Assembly: GCA_021802645.1 (NCBI GenBank)
Contig: JAJZRO010000020.1
Coordinates: 1 to 42,560 of the forward strand
From: Deltaproteobacteria bacterium
Lineage (GTDB): Bacteria; Desulfobacterota; Desulfobulbia; Desulfobulbales; Desulfurivibrionaceae
DNA: 42,560 bases
Direction of reading: 5' to 3'
Of this stretch, positions 24,489 to 33,055 are shown piece after piece; position 1 is the first letter of the stretch; the number at the start of each line of letters is the position of its first letter. The position numbers were made by a program, and so were the translations under genes. The notes beneath the pieces are model-generated. The model did not search any database and was not told the origin of the DNA. It saw only the letters and a list, made by a program, of their open reading frames with translations.

Positions 24489-26318
24489 ATGATCTACAAC
24501 AACCTCATCTATATTCTGGTTGTCCTCTTCATCCTCTCGACCAGAGCGGTGCCGGCCGAGCCCCAGCTGCCGGCGGTGGCGGCTCTCCTGTTCTTCCTGC
24601 TCAAGGCCGCCGGTTATTTCCTCCTCGCCCGCCATCTCTTCCGTCGGAACCGCCAGGCCGGCGCGCCGGAATATTTTGCCACCGAGCAGAAGCTCTCCAT
24701 TCTCGCCATCCTTTCCTTCGGTCTCGACATCTATCTGCTCGATGCCGCCTACTACTTTGCCAAACTGCCGCTGGCCGCGGCCCTGCCGACCATCACGCAA
24801 TGGGGCGGCCTCGTTCTTTTTTTCGGCTACCTCTGCCTGATGTGGACGGCCGGCCGGCCCGTTTACGCGAATGTCTTTGGTCGCCGCCATGGCGTGAGCG
24901 CCTTTCTGGCCGCCAATCTCAAGATCAACCTCGCCCTGGTCCTCCCCTGGCTGCTCCTCTCCCTGCTCTTCGACCTGCTCCAGTTCGTCCCGCTGCCGGC
25001 GCTCCACGCACTGCTCGCCGCGCCATGGGGCGAACCGCTGCTCATTCTTCTCTTCTTCCTGCTGCTGCTCATCTTTTTCCCGGCGCTGATCATCCGGCTC
25101 TGGGGCTGCACGCCCATGCCGGCCGGCCCGCTGCGCCAGCAGATTGAGGCGTTCTGCCGGCGCCACCGCATCGGCTACGCCGACATCATGCTCTGGCCGC
25201 TCTTCGAAGGCCGATTGCTCACCGCCGGGGTGATGGGAATTGCCGGCCGCTTCCGCTATCTGCTCATCACCCCGGCCCTGCTCGAAACCATGACCCCGGA
25301 GGAGGTCGAGGCGGTCATGGCCCACGAAGTCGGCCACGTGAAGCGCTACCACCTCCAGCTCTACCTGCTTTTTTTCCTGGGCTTCGGCCTCCTGACCCAG
25401 CTCGCCACCTACCCCTTTCTGGCCTTCTTGCTCAATTCCAACCTCTTTTACCAAGCGGTGGTGCTGAGCGGCCGGTCGCCGGTCACCGCGCTGACCGTGG
25501 CCAGCAGCACCGCCCTGCTCCTCCTGATGATCCTCTATTTCCGCTACCTCTTCGGGTTTTTCATGCGCAACTTCGAACGCCAGGCCGATCTCTACGCCCT
25601 GAGCGCCATCGGCGAGGCAGCGCCGCTGATCCGGGTCTTTGAAAAAATCGCCTGGCTGGGCGGCAAGATCCGCGATCTGCCGAGCTGGCACCACTTCGGC
25701 ATCGGCCAGCGCATCGACTTTCTGCGGCAAAGCGAGGCCGACCCCCGTTGCATCGCGCGCCACCACCGCAAGGTCTATACCGCCCTCACCCTCTTCGTGG
25801 TGGCCATGGCGGCCGGCGCCTTCTTCCTGGCCCGGATGCCGGCCGAGCTGCTGGAGGGCGCCCCCAAAACCCGCTTCGCCGAAGCGCTCCTGCTCGAAAA
25901 AACCAAGGAAGAACCGACCAATCCCCTCTGGTATCACTACCTCGGCGACCTGCGCTTCACCCTGCGCGAATTCTCCGGCGCGCAAGCCGCCTACGAAGAG
26001 GCGCTGCGCCTCGATCCCGCCAATCCGGAGACCCTGAACAACCTGGCCTGGCTGCTGCTCGCCGCCGACGATCAGGCCCTGCTCGATCCGCCGCGCGCCC
26101 TGGCGCTGGCGCAAAAGGCGGCCCGCCGCGTGCCGGTTCCCGCCCATATCCTCGACACCCTCGCCACCGCTTACTGGGCCAATGGCGACCGCGCCAGGGC
26201 CATTACCCTCGAACGGCAAGCACTGGCATCGGCACCCGACAACCGGCCATATTACGAGGAACAGCTGCAACGGTTCCGCACCGCGACCTTTCCGGCGCCG
26301 CTGCCGACGCCGCGCTGA
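24489..26318 (+). CDS. Integral membrane M48-family metalloprotease with C-terminal TPR
   Basis: This 609-aa protein has about five transmembrane segments in the first 205 residues. An M48 peptidase domain follows, with the zinc motif HEVGH (279-283) and a probable third ligand Glu363 in NFERQADLYA, as in HtpX/Ste24-like proteases. More membrane segments flank the active site (about 288-310, 335-358), and another is at about 428-447. The C-terminus (about 475-600) holds TPR-like repeats (YHYLGDLRFTLREF, AYEEALRLDPANPETLNNLAWLLL), which usually bind proteins. It probably cleaves membrane or periplasmic proteins; the substrate is unknown. It follows the J-domain gene by 24 nt. Confidence 0.9.
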   Translation: MIYNNLIYILVVLFILSTRAVPAEPQLPAVAALLFFLLKAAGYFLLARHLFRRNRQAGAPEYFATEQKLSILAILSFGLDIYLLDAAYYFAKLPLAAALPTITQWGGLVLFFGYLCLMWTAGRPVYANVFGRRHGVSAFLAANLKINLALVLPWLLLSLLFDLLQFVPLPALHALLAAPWGEPLLILLFFLLLLIFFPALIIRLWGCTPMPAGPLRQQIEAFCRRHRIGYADIMLWPLFEGRLLTAGVMGIAGRFRYLLITPALLETMTPEEVEAVMAHEVGHVKRYHLQLYLLFFLGFGLLTQLATYPFLAFLLNSNLFYQAVVLSGRSPVTALTVASSTALLLLMILYFRYLFGFFMRNFERQADLYALSAIGEAAPLIRVFEKIAWLGGKIRDLPSWHHFGIGQRIDFLRQSEADPRCIARHHRKVYTALTLFVVAMAAGAFFLARMPAELLEGAPKTRFAEALLLEKTKEEPTNPLWYHYLGDLRFTLREFSGAQAAYEEALRLDPANPETLNNLAWLLLAADDQALLDPPRALALAQKAARRVPVPAHILDTLATAYWANGDRARAITLERQALASAPDNRPYYEEQLQRFRTATFPAPLPTPR

Positions 26319-26339
26319 ACCTTTGAGACGAGGAACCCC

Positions 26340-26861
26340 ATGACCACCGGGCTGACCATCATCTTCACCGGCAACGGCAAGGGCAAGACCACTGCCGCCC
26401 TTGGCCAGGCCCTCCGCGCCGCCGGCCACGGGAAGAAAATCGCCATCATCCAGTTCATCAAGGAACGCACCGATACCGGCGAGGCCTTGGCCTTGGCGGC
26501 CTTGGGCGACCGCATCGAGCTGCACGTCACCGGTTCCGGCTTCTCCTGGGCGCAGCGCGACCAGACCGCCTTTAAAGAGGTGGCGCAGGCGGGATGGCGG
26601 CTGGCGCAGGAAAAGATCGCCAGCGGAAACTACGACCTCATCGTCCTCGACGAACTCACCTACCTCATCCATTTCGAACTGGTGCCGGAGGCGGAAGTGC
26701 TCGCCGCCATTGCCGCGAAACCGCCGCGCCTCCACCTAGTCATCACCGGCCGCCACGCCGGACCGGGACTCATCGCCGCCGCCGACCTGGTGACCGAGAT
26801 GCGGGAGATCAAACACCCGTACCAGCGCGGCATCACCGCCCAGGCAGGGATCGAGTTTTAG
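26340..26861 (+). CDS. cobO: Corrinoid adenosyltransferase (CobA/CobO/BtuR type)
   Basis: This enzyme transfers the adenosyl group of ATP to the cobalt of corrinoids, making adenosylcobamides. The 173-aa protein has the P-loop FTGNGKGKTTAALG at the N-terminus, then IIQFIKE, the Walker B-like LIVLDELTYLI, and TGRHAGPGL followed by ADLVTEMREIKHPY. These are family signatures. GAGGAAC precedes the ATG. No other cobalamin genes are in the window. It overlaps the convergent flavodoxin-like gene by 4 nt. Confidence 0.94.
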   Translation: MTTGLTIIFTGNGKGKTTAALGQALRAAGHGKKIAIIQFIKERTDTGEALALAALGDRIELHVTGSGFSWAQRDQTAFKEVAQAGWRLAQEKIASGNYDLIVLDELTYLIHFELVPEAEVLAAIAAKPPRLHLVITGRHAGPGLIAAADLVTEMREIKHPYQRGITAQAGIEF

Positions 26862-27511
26862 CGGGGAGCGGCGGCCCAGAGTCGGGCAGCCAATTGCCGG
26901 CCCTCTTGCCAGGCCAACTCCAGTTGTTCCTTGGAGTGGCCGAACCGCCGATAGTAGCGGCCGACCAGCGGGCTCCGTTCCGGCACCAGGCCGGCGATCT
27001 TCAGGAAGACGCCGATGGTGCGCCACGGCTCGGGTTGCGGATGGTTGAAGACCAGGGGTTCCTGCACCACCGCGCCCAGGCGCCGCAGCAGGTGCCGCAG
27101 GCCATACCAGTGCAGTCGCCAGTAGCCGCGGCAGGAGATGAGCGGTAGGACGGTGCGGCCGGTGAGCAGCCTGCCGTCACGGTCGAGAAAGGACAACACC
27201 GGTCCGCTGGGATTGTAAGACCAGGTGGGGCCGGCGAGGATCACGAGATCGGACGGCTGCCGGCAGGAATCGCCGAGCGGCGCGATCGGCACGCGGAAGC
27301 GCAGGAAGGTGGTCAGCATCATCAGGAGGGTTTTCGCCACCGACCCGAGGGGAAAACGCAGCGGGACAACGGGCTGCAAGCGCTCCAGCGTCACCGCCAC
27401 CCCCTCTTCGCGGAGGCCATCCACTAGGCGGTGCAACAGGCCGCTGGTCTGCCCACTGTAGGAGAAATAGATCACCAATACCCGCGGCTGCTCGCTGCTT
27501 GCCTCGGTCAT
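26858..27511 (-). CDS. Flavodoxin-fold protein, possible NAD(P)H/FMN oxidoreductase
   Basis: The 217-aa product starts with a flavodoxin-like phosphate loop, VLVIYFSYSGQTSGL, consistent with FMN binding, and continues with LVILAGPTWSYNPSG, the usual second flavin loop. Similar proteins are sometimes annotated as flavodoxins or, by context only, as dialkylresorcinol condensing enzymes; I see no basis for the latter. I start at ATG 27511 (MTEASSEQP), with GAGG about 9 nt upstream; an in-frame ATG at 27526 is an alternative. It is divergent from the phosphoesterase gene. Confidence 0.75.
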   Translation of the reverse strand: MTEASSEQPRVLVIYFSYSGQTSGLLHRLVDGLREEGVAVTLERLQPVVPLRFPLGSVAKTLLMMLTTFLRFRVPIAPLGDSCRQPSDLVILAGPTWSYNPSGPVLSFLDRDGRLLTGRTVLPLISCRGYWRLHWYGLRHLLRRLGAVVQEPLVFNHPQPEPWRTIGVFLKIAGLVPERSPLVGRYYRRFGHSKEQLELAWQEGRQLAARLWAAAPR

Positions 27512-27657
27512 TCCCTGCTGCCTCATCCCGCTGCGTCCGGGCCGTGCCCAGCGCTCTGGTTGCCATTTTTTCGTGCCGACCCCGGCCGGGATCGGGTACA
27601 GTGATGTCATCATAGCACACCCGGCCCGGAATTGCCTGGGCTTTCACGGAGAAGAGG

Positions 27658-28323
27658 ATGCGATTCATCGCGGTGGGCGACATCCATATGGACTGGGCGA
27701 ACCTGGCCCGGATTCCCGAGATCGACACAGCCGATCTGCTGCTCGTCACCGGCGATCTCACCAACTTCGGCACCGCGACCGACGCCGCCACCGTGCTTGC
27801 GGCCATCCGGCAATATAACCCCAACCTCCTGGCCCTGGCCGGCAACCTCGACCAGCCCGAGGTGAACGACCTGCTCGCCGACCACGGCATCAGCCTGCAC
27901 GGCATCGGCCGCCGCTACGGCGAGATCGCCCTCTGCGGCGTTGGCGGCTCCAATCCCACGCCCTTTCACACCCCCAACGAATTCGCCGAGCCGGAACTCG
28001 CGGCCCTGCTTACCCAAGGCCACGGGCCGGTGCAAGGGAACACCCTGCTGCTGGTCACCCATGCCCCGCCGCGCCAGACCCTGACCGATCGGCTTCCCAA
28101 CGGCGTCCACGTCGGCAGCAGTGCGGTGCGCGATTTCATCGAGGCCCACCAGCCGGCGGTCGCCATCTGCGGCCATATCCACGAAGCCCGCGCCGTCGAC
28201 CGCCTAGGGCGCACCACCATCATCAATCCCGGCATGCTCAAGGACGGCGGCTACGTGGTGATCACCGCCGCAAACGGCCAACTCCACGCCTGCCTCGAAA
28301 CCCTGGACCAGCCAAAGCCATGA
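27658..28323 (+). CDS. Calcineurin-like metallophosphoesterase
   Basis: The 221-aa protein has the full set of metallophosphoesterase motifs: GDIHMD at the N-terminus, LLVTGDLTNFG, LAGNLDQ, VTHAPP and CGHIHEAR, with a terminal INPGML. These supply the Asp, Asn and His ligands of a two-metal centre. It resembles the YfcE/archaeal MJ0936 group; the substrate cannot be told from sequence. GGAGAAGAGG lies before the start. The stop overlaps the next start (ATGA), so it is coupled to the protoporphyrinogen oxidase gene. Confidence 0.9.
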   Translation: MRFIAVGDIHMDWANLARIPEIDTADLLLVTGDLTNFGTATDAATVLAAIRQYNPNLLALAGNLDQPEVNDLLADHGISLHGIGRRYGEIALCGVGGSNPTPFHTPNEFAEPELAALLTQGHGPVQGNTLLLVTHAPPRQTLTDRLPNGVHVGSSAVRDFIEAHQPAVAICGHIHEARAVDRLGRTTIINPGMLKDGGYVVITAANGQLHACLETLDQPKP

Positions 28324-29705
28324 CCCAATCCCACGACGTCGTCATCATCGGCGCCGGCCTCTCCGGGCTGGCCGTTGCCCACTTTCTCACCAAGGCCAAC
28401 CCCGGGCTTGATCTGCTCCTCCTGGAGCACGGCCACCGCGCCGGCGGCGCCGTCCGCTCCTGCCACGACCAGGGGTATCTCGCCGAATGGGGACCGCACG
28501 GCTTCCTCGACAACAATCCGGCCAGCCGGGAGCTGCTGGCCGACCTCGGCCTCGACCGCCTCGCGCAGAAGGCGCCGCTCACCAACTTCGTTCGCTATCT
28601 CTGCCATCGGGGCCGGCTGGTGGTTCTGCCGCAGCAGCCGCAGAAGCTGCTGGCCACTCCGCTGGTAAGCCTGGCCGGCAAAGTGCGAGTGCTGGGCGAC
28701 CTCTTCCGCAAGCCACTGCCGACCGAGCAGACCATCGCCGATTGGGTGGCCCGCCGCTTCGGTCCTGGCCTGTTGCCCTTGGCCGACGCCGCGGCGACCG
28801 GGACCTTTGCCGGCGATTACGAACGGTTGAGCATCGATGCGGTCATGCCCGGCGTCCGCCGGCTGGAAAAGGAACATGGCTCGGTGCTGCGCGGACTCCT
28901 CCATGCCATGCGCGAGAAGAAAAAGAAGGGAAGCGGGGAGAAACGGCAACTGCCGGCCATGACCAGCTTTCCCGGCGGCATGGAGCAACTTACCGAGATT
29001 CTGGCGGCCGGCAAACCGATCCGCTTTGACACCACGGTGACCAGCCTGCGTCGCGTTCAGCGCGGGTGGGAGGTGGGGTGCGAGGGCAGCGTCTCGTTCG
29101 TCTGCCGCAGGCTGATCGTGGCGCTGCCGGTCAATGCCGCGCTCACCCTGCTGCGCCCCTTCGGCCCGCCGGTCAACGCCATTCCCGAGGCGAAAATCGC
29201 CACCGTGGCCCTCGGCTTCGACGCGGCCACCGCCCAGATCCCTTACGGCTTCGGCTATCTGGCGCCGGAACGCGAACAGCGTTTCGCCCTCGGCGCCCTC
29301 TTTTCCACCCACATGTTTCCGGGCCGGGCGCCGCAGGGGCAGGTGCTGCTGGAGGCCCTGGTCGGTGGCCGTCGCCATCCGGAACGCCTCGACCTCGACG
29401 ACGCCACCCTGGTGGAGCGGGTCTATGCCGACCTGCGGCAGCTTCTCCACCTGCCGACGCCCCCCACCTACAGCCGGGTGCTGCGGTCAGGCAGCGGCAT
29501 CCCACAGTTGGAGCTCGGTCACCTGCGCCTCCAGCAGTGGCGCGCGGCACTCCAGGCAGCCCAACCAGGACTCTTTGTGTGCGGATTCGGATGGGAGGGA
29601 ATCGGGATGAACGACATGATGCAGATGGCCCAGGCCACAGCCATGGCCATCACGGCCGGGGCAACCGACGCCAGGGCCGCGGCGGTCAAACCGGTCTATT
29701 TCTGA
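28320..29705 (+). CDS. hemY: Protoporphyrinogen oxidase (HemY type)
   Basis: This FAD enzyme oxidises protoporphyrinogen IX to protoporphyrin IX, the penultimate step of haem synthesis. The 461-aa protein begins with a dinucleotide loop VVIIGAGLSGLAVAHFL and GHRAGGAVRS. The middle has GPGLLPLADAAATGTFAGDYERLS and FPGGMEQL. The C-terminal FAD site is LFVCGFGWEGIGMNDMM. The motif order and length (usual 440-480) fit HemY/PPOX. Typical HemY enzymes use oxygen; in an anaerobe a different acceptor may be used. The 3' end overlaps the small convergent zinc-finger gene by 10 nt. Confidence 0.9.
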   Translation: MTQSHDVVIIGAGLSGLAVAHFLTKANPGLDLLLLEHGHRAGGAVRSCHDQGYLAEWGPHGFLDNNPASRELLADLGLDRLAQKAPLTNFVRYLCHRGRLVVLPQQPQKLLATPLVSLAGKVRVLGDLFRKPLPTEQTIADWVARRFGPGLLPLADAAATGTFAGDYERLSIDAVMPGVRRLEKEHGSVLRGLLHAMREKKKKGSGEKRQLPAMTSFPGGMEQLTEILAAGKPIRFDTTVTSLRRVQRGWEVGCEGSVSFVCRRLIVALPVNAALTLLRPFGPPVNAIPEAKIATVALGFDAATAQIPYGFGYLAPEREQRFALGALFSTHMFPGRAPQGQVLLEALVGGRRHPERLDLDDATLVERVYADLRQLLHLPTPPTYSRVLRSGSGIPQLELGHLRLQQWRAALQAAQPGLFVCGFGWEGIGMNDMMQMAQATAMAITAGATDARAAAVKPVYF

Positions 29706-29890
29706 ACCGCGCGCCGCGGGGCCGGCACCGCAGGCCGGGGCAGGACAAGCTGATCCTCCAGGACGTGCATGGCCTTTTCGTAGCACTCCGGGCAGTACCC
29801 ATGGGAGAGCCGGCCGGCGATCATGCCGGCTACCCGTACCCAGCCATCTTCCCCCTTCACCCGGTGACAGACGCAGCAGACCGTTCGCAT
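29696..29890 (-). CDS. Small zinc-finger-like protein
   Basis: This 64-aa protein has two metal-binding pairs: C5-x2-C8 (CCVCHRVK) and C33-x2-C36 (HGYCPECYEK), separated by DGWV and LSHG. The pattern C..C..(I/V)...DGW...SHG.CPEC is common in a small domain found alone or at the end of bacterial signalling proteins. GGGAGGGG precedes the ATG at 29890. It lies 22 nt after dnaA on the same strand. Its function is unknown. Confidence 0.7.
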   Translation of the reverse strand: MRTVCCVCHRVKGEDGWVRVAGMIAGRLSHGYCPECYEKAMHVLEDQLVLPRPAVPAPRRAVQK

Positions 29891-29912
29891 CCCCTCCCTC
29901 CTTGGCCGGCCC

Positions 29913-31253
29913 CTACTGGTACTTCTTGATGATCCGTTCGGACAAGTGCTCGATCTGGCCGCGGATGCTGCCGTCCCGGGCAATGGCATCGGTGATGACC
30001 CGGATGGAATGCACCACCGTGGAATGATCGCGATTCAGGGTCTTGCCGATATCGGACAGCGCCTCGTCGGTGAGCTTGCGGGCGAGGAACATGGCCACCT
30101 GCCGCGGAAAGGCCACCGACTTCTTGCGCGACTTGGATTGCATCTCCGCCACCGGCACCTGGAACTGGCGGGCGACGAAATCACGGATCACCCCCGAGGA
30201 GAGCCGCAGGTGCTGGCCGACGATGGCCGCCACTACCTCCTTGACCATGTCGAGGGTGACCGGGGTCTTGAGCAGATTGGCCTTGGCCTTGAGCCCAATG
30301 ATGGCACTCTCCACCCGGCGGATGTCGCCCTTGACGTGTTCGGCCAGGTAGTCGACCAGCTCCTCGCTCAGGGCCAGGTTGTGGTAGCGGGCCTTGCGCA
30401 GGATGATCAGCCGCCGGGTACGCGGATCCGGCGGATTGATCGAGGTGATGAGGCCGGCACAGAGGCGCGAGCGCATGCCGCCATCCAGGTTGGGGATGTC
30501 CCGCGGCGCCACCGCGCCGGTGAAGATGATCCGCCGGCCCGCCTCCATCAGCACGTCCACCGCCTCGGCCAGTTCGGCCTGGGTCTTGACGCGGCCGGCC
30601 AGGGTATGCACATCCTCCATGAGGAGCACATCGCACTGCCGATGGTATTTCTCCTTGAAGTGCTCCATGGTGTTGTTCTTGATATGCCGAACCACCTCGG
30701 CCGTGAGCTGCTGGCTGGTCAAATAGTGCAGCCGCAGGTTAGGGGCGTGGTTGAGAAGATGGTGCGCCACGGCGTGGGTAAGATGGCTCTTGCCGAGGCC
30801 GGTGCCGCTGTGGATGAAAACACAGGGACCCATGGCGGTATCGCCGTTGGCAATGGCCTCGCAGGCCGAGAAGGCCAGGGCATTGGACTCGCCGACCATG
30901 AATTCATCGAAGGTATAACGGGGATGGAGGGTCCGCACATGGGAGCGGCCCTCCGGCATGGCCGGCAGCCGCAACTGCTCACCGGCGGCGGCAAGCGCCT
31001 GCCCGGCCCCATCGGCCACGGCGGGAGCCACGGCAAAGCGCACCGTCACCCCTTTATAGCCGGCCTCCACCAGGGCGGCCTCGATCTCCTGTTGGTAGTT
31101 GTCCGCCACCCAGGAACAGAAGAAGCAATCCGGTCCGGCCAACTCCAGCATCTGCCGATCCGCCACCCGGCACTGCAACGGCTCAACCCACAAAGCAAAG
31201 ACACTCTCGGGTAAAGAACGACGCAAGACCTCTTTGACATCCTGCCAGTACAT
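29913..31253 (-). CDS. dnaA: Chromosomal replication initiator DnaA (divergent)
   Basis: The 446-aa protein has the DnaA order: an N-terminal DnaA_N domain (1-75), a linker, the AAA+ module (about 105-325) and the DNA-binding domain (about 345-446). The Walker A is SGTGLGKSHLTHA (149-161). The Walker B reads LLMEDVH (210-216), where most DnaA have LLIDDIQ, and the following sensor region is FTGAVAPRDIPNL. The DNA-binding signature NRDHSTVVHSIRVI (407-420) is good. The nucleotide site therefore looks functional but atypical. GGGGGAG precedes the ATG. dnaN, recF and gyrB are not adjacent. It may be the main initiator or a second paralogue. Confidence 0.88.
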   Translation of the reverse strand: MYWQDVKEVLRRSLPESVFALWVEPLQCRVADRQMLELAGPDCFFCSWVADNYQQEIEAALVEAGYKGVTVRFAVAPAVADGAGQALAAAGEQLRLPAMPEGRSHVRTLHPRYTFDEFMVGESNALAFSACEAIANGDTAMGPCVFIHSGTGLGKSHLTHAVAHHLLNHAPNLRLHYLTSQQLTAEVVRHIKNNTMEHFKEKYHRQCDVLLMEDVHTLAGRVKTQAELAEAVDVLMEAGRRIIFTGAVAPRDIPNLDGGMRSRLCAGLITSINPPDPRTRRLIILRKARYHNLALSEELVDYLAEHVKGDIRRVESAIIGLKAKANLLKTPVTLDMVKEVVAAIVGQHLRLSSGVIRDFVARQFQVPVAEMQSKSRKKSVAFPRQVAMFLARKLTDEALSDIGKTLNRDHSTVVHSIRVITDAIARDGSIRGQIEHLSERIIKKYQ

Positions 31254-31978
31254 TGCTCCCCCTGCTTGGCTCTACAGAAAATGGCTCCCCCGGAAAACGA
31301 TAAGGGGGTTTTATTAGAAACGCCGGGGGGTGTCAAAAGCGGTTTTGGCAGATTTTGCCGGGGCCTTCCCCCAAGTTTTCAACAACGAAAGATGGGCTTT
31401 TTTTCAAAGAGATAAGAAGACAACCCCGCTAACGGCCTCAATTGGGGCCATTTTTTTCCTCACCATCTTTTTCGCTGAATTTCGAGGAATTAGCCATCCC
31501 ACCTCCGGGTAGCTCGCATTTTAATTAACCACTAAAATATCACTCTTTCTCTTCCAAGCTCTTCCATAATCATAAAATCTCCCTTTTTCTCCTTTGATTT
31601 TTTTTTTCATCGTGCTTCCGGCAAGATCAAAAAAATCGCCATTATTTTTTTTATTTCCTTGACAGGAAAAGGGATTTCATGCGACCGGCAGGCAACACCA
31701 TTGTTTCCGTCACGCCCGGAAATCCCCTCCACTCCCCACATCAGATTGCCTAATCCGACCCTTTGGGGTGATTTGAGCAAACACCTGTCGCCGCTGCCGC
31801 CTGCTTGCCGCCACCCCGCTCCGGCGGCCGTCTCCAGCCAAGCATTGGTCAGGCGCCCCTTTCGCAACACCCCATCATGAGAACGGCAAACGCTTTCCAT
31901 TTGACGGCCCGCCGCGGCTTGTGCCAAGATGATGGGGAACACTGCCAACCCCAGACCCCCGACACCAAGGAGGCCGCC
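31254..31978. other. Long non-coding gap between dnaA and the CydA-like operon
   Basis: No gene is evident. About 31380-31670 is AT-rich, with T-runs at 31391, 31451, 31599 and 31646, whereas 31740-31900 returns to high GC. A CCCCC/GGGGG hairpin followed by TTTTATT lies at 31287-31315, just upstream of dnaA. No perfect DnaA box (TTATNCACA) was found by eye; the nearest are two-mismatch sequences such as TTTTCAACA near 31376. A weak promoter pair, TTGACG (31901) and CAAGAT (31925), precedes the cytochrome operon. Confidence 0.55.
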
Positions 31979-33055
31979 ATGCACCCAGCCGCCCTTATTC
32001 CCACGCCGGACCCGCTCCAGGTCCCGTGGGGATGGTTCCAATTCCTGCTGCTCTTTACCTTTTTCCTCCACATGGTGGCGATGAACATCATGATCGGCTC
32101 TGGGGTCATCACCTTCGTAAAGCAACTGAGCAACCCGATGGCCAACGAGGCCCTCTGCCACGACCTCAGCAACCAACTCACCCATGCGATTGCCTTCACC
32201 GTCAACTTCGGGGTGGCCCCACTCCTCTTCCTCCAGGTGCTCTACGGCCAGTTCATCTACACCAGCTCGATCATCATGGGTGCCTATTGGCTGTCGGTGG
32301 TCTTCCTGCTCATCGCTGCCTACGGACTCGCCTATCTCCACAAGTTCCGTTTCACGGCCTGGAGCGCCGGCCAGCGCCGCTGGTTCCTCGGGGCGAGCCT
32401 CCTCTGCATGTTCACGGTCGGCTTCTTCTTCACCAACAACGTGACTCTCATGCAGACCCCGGCCGCCTGGCTCGCGTACTTCCGCCATCCGGGCGGCCTC
32501 TTCCTCAACCTCGCCGAGCCGACCCTCGTGGCCCGCTACCTTCATTTCCTCGTCGCGGCCGTCGCCACCGGCGGCCTCTTCCTTGCGGCGAGCGCCCACC
32601 TGCAGCAACGGCTGCCCGCCCAGGAACGCCAGGCACGAATCAAGAACGGCCTGACCTGGTTCACCTATGCCACCATGGTGGAGATCGGCATCGGCATCGT
32701 CTTCCTCCTCTCGCTGCCCAAACCGATCCTCCATCGCTTCGTGGGCGGTGACTGGCTCGCCACCTCGCTCTTCATCGGGGCGCTGATCGGTTCCTTCTAC
32801 TGCATCAAATTCGGCAACCGGGAGCGGCTCTGGCCCGCCACCGCCGCTCTGGCGACCACCATCCTGCTGATGGTCCTGGTGCGGGATCTGGCCCGCCAAG
32901 CCTATCTGGCGCCCTACTTCCATCCGGCCGAGCTGCCGGTGGCGCCCCAGTATTCGCCGATGCTGCTCTTCCTCCTGATCCTGATCCTCGGTCTCGGCAT
33001 CGTTGCTTACATGCTGCGACTCGGCTGGCAGAGCACCAAGGAGGTACAGCAATGA
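31979..33055 (+). CDS. CydA-like integral membrane protein (first subunit)
   Basis: This 358-aa protein has about nine transmembrane helices and resembles subunit I of cytochrome bd quinol oxidases (CydA). The segment around RYLHFLVAAVATGGLF (186-201) matches the CydA region carrying a haem-b histidine (KFVHTVASGYVTGAMF in E. coli), and FTNNVTLMQTPAAW corresponds to the CydA NGWMQNP stretch. His31 in helix 1 could be a second ligand. The long Q-loop of E. coli CydA is missing. The start at 31979 has GGAGG 5 nt upstream. It overlaps the next gene as ATGA. A quinol-handling, haem-b subunit is inferred; oxidase activity is not established. Confidence 0.78.
   Translation: MHPAALIPTPDPLQVPWGWFQFLLLFTFFLHMVAMNIMIGSGVITFVKQLSNPMANEALCHDLSNQLTHAIAFTVNFGVAPLLFLQVLYGQFIYTSSIIMGAYWLSVVFLLIAAYGLAYLHKFRFTAWSAGQRRWFLGASLLCMFTVGFFFTNNVTLMQTPAAWLAYFRHPGGLFLNLAEPTLVARYLHFLVAAVATGGLFLAASAHLQQRLPAQERQARIKNGLTWFTYATMVEIGIGIVFLLSLPKPILHRFVGGDWLATSLFIGALIGSFYCIKFGNRERLWPATAALATTILLMVLVRDLARQAYLAPYFHPAELPVAPQYSPMLLFLLILILGLGIVAYMLRLGWQSTKEVQQ

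Noticed and set aside
23313-26735. A very long open frame on the minus strand opposite the J-domain, M48 and cobO genes
   Set aside because: It is a GC-rich shadow frame with no recognisable domain; the plus-strand genes have clear motifs.
31370-31385. TTTTCAACA and similar sequences as DnaA boxes
   Set aside because: They have two mismatches to TTATNCACA and do not cluster, so an origin cannot be claimed.
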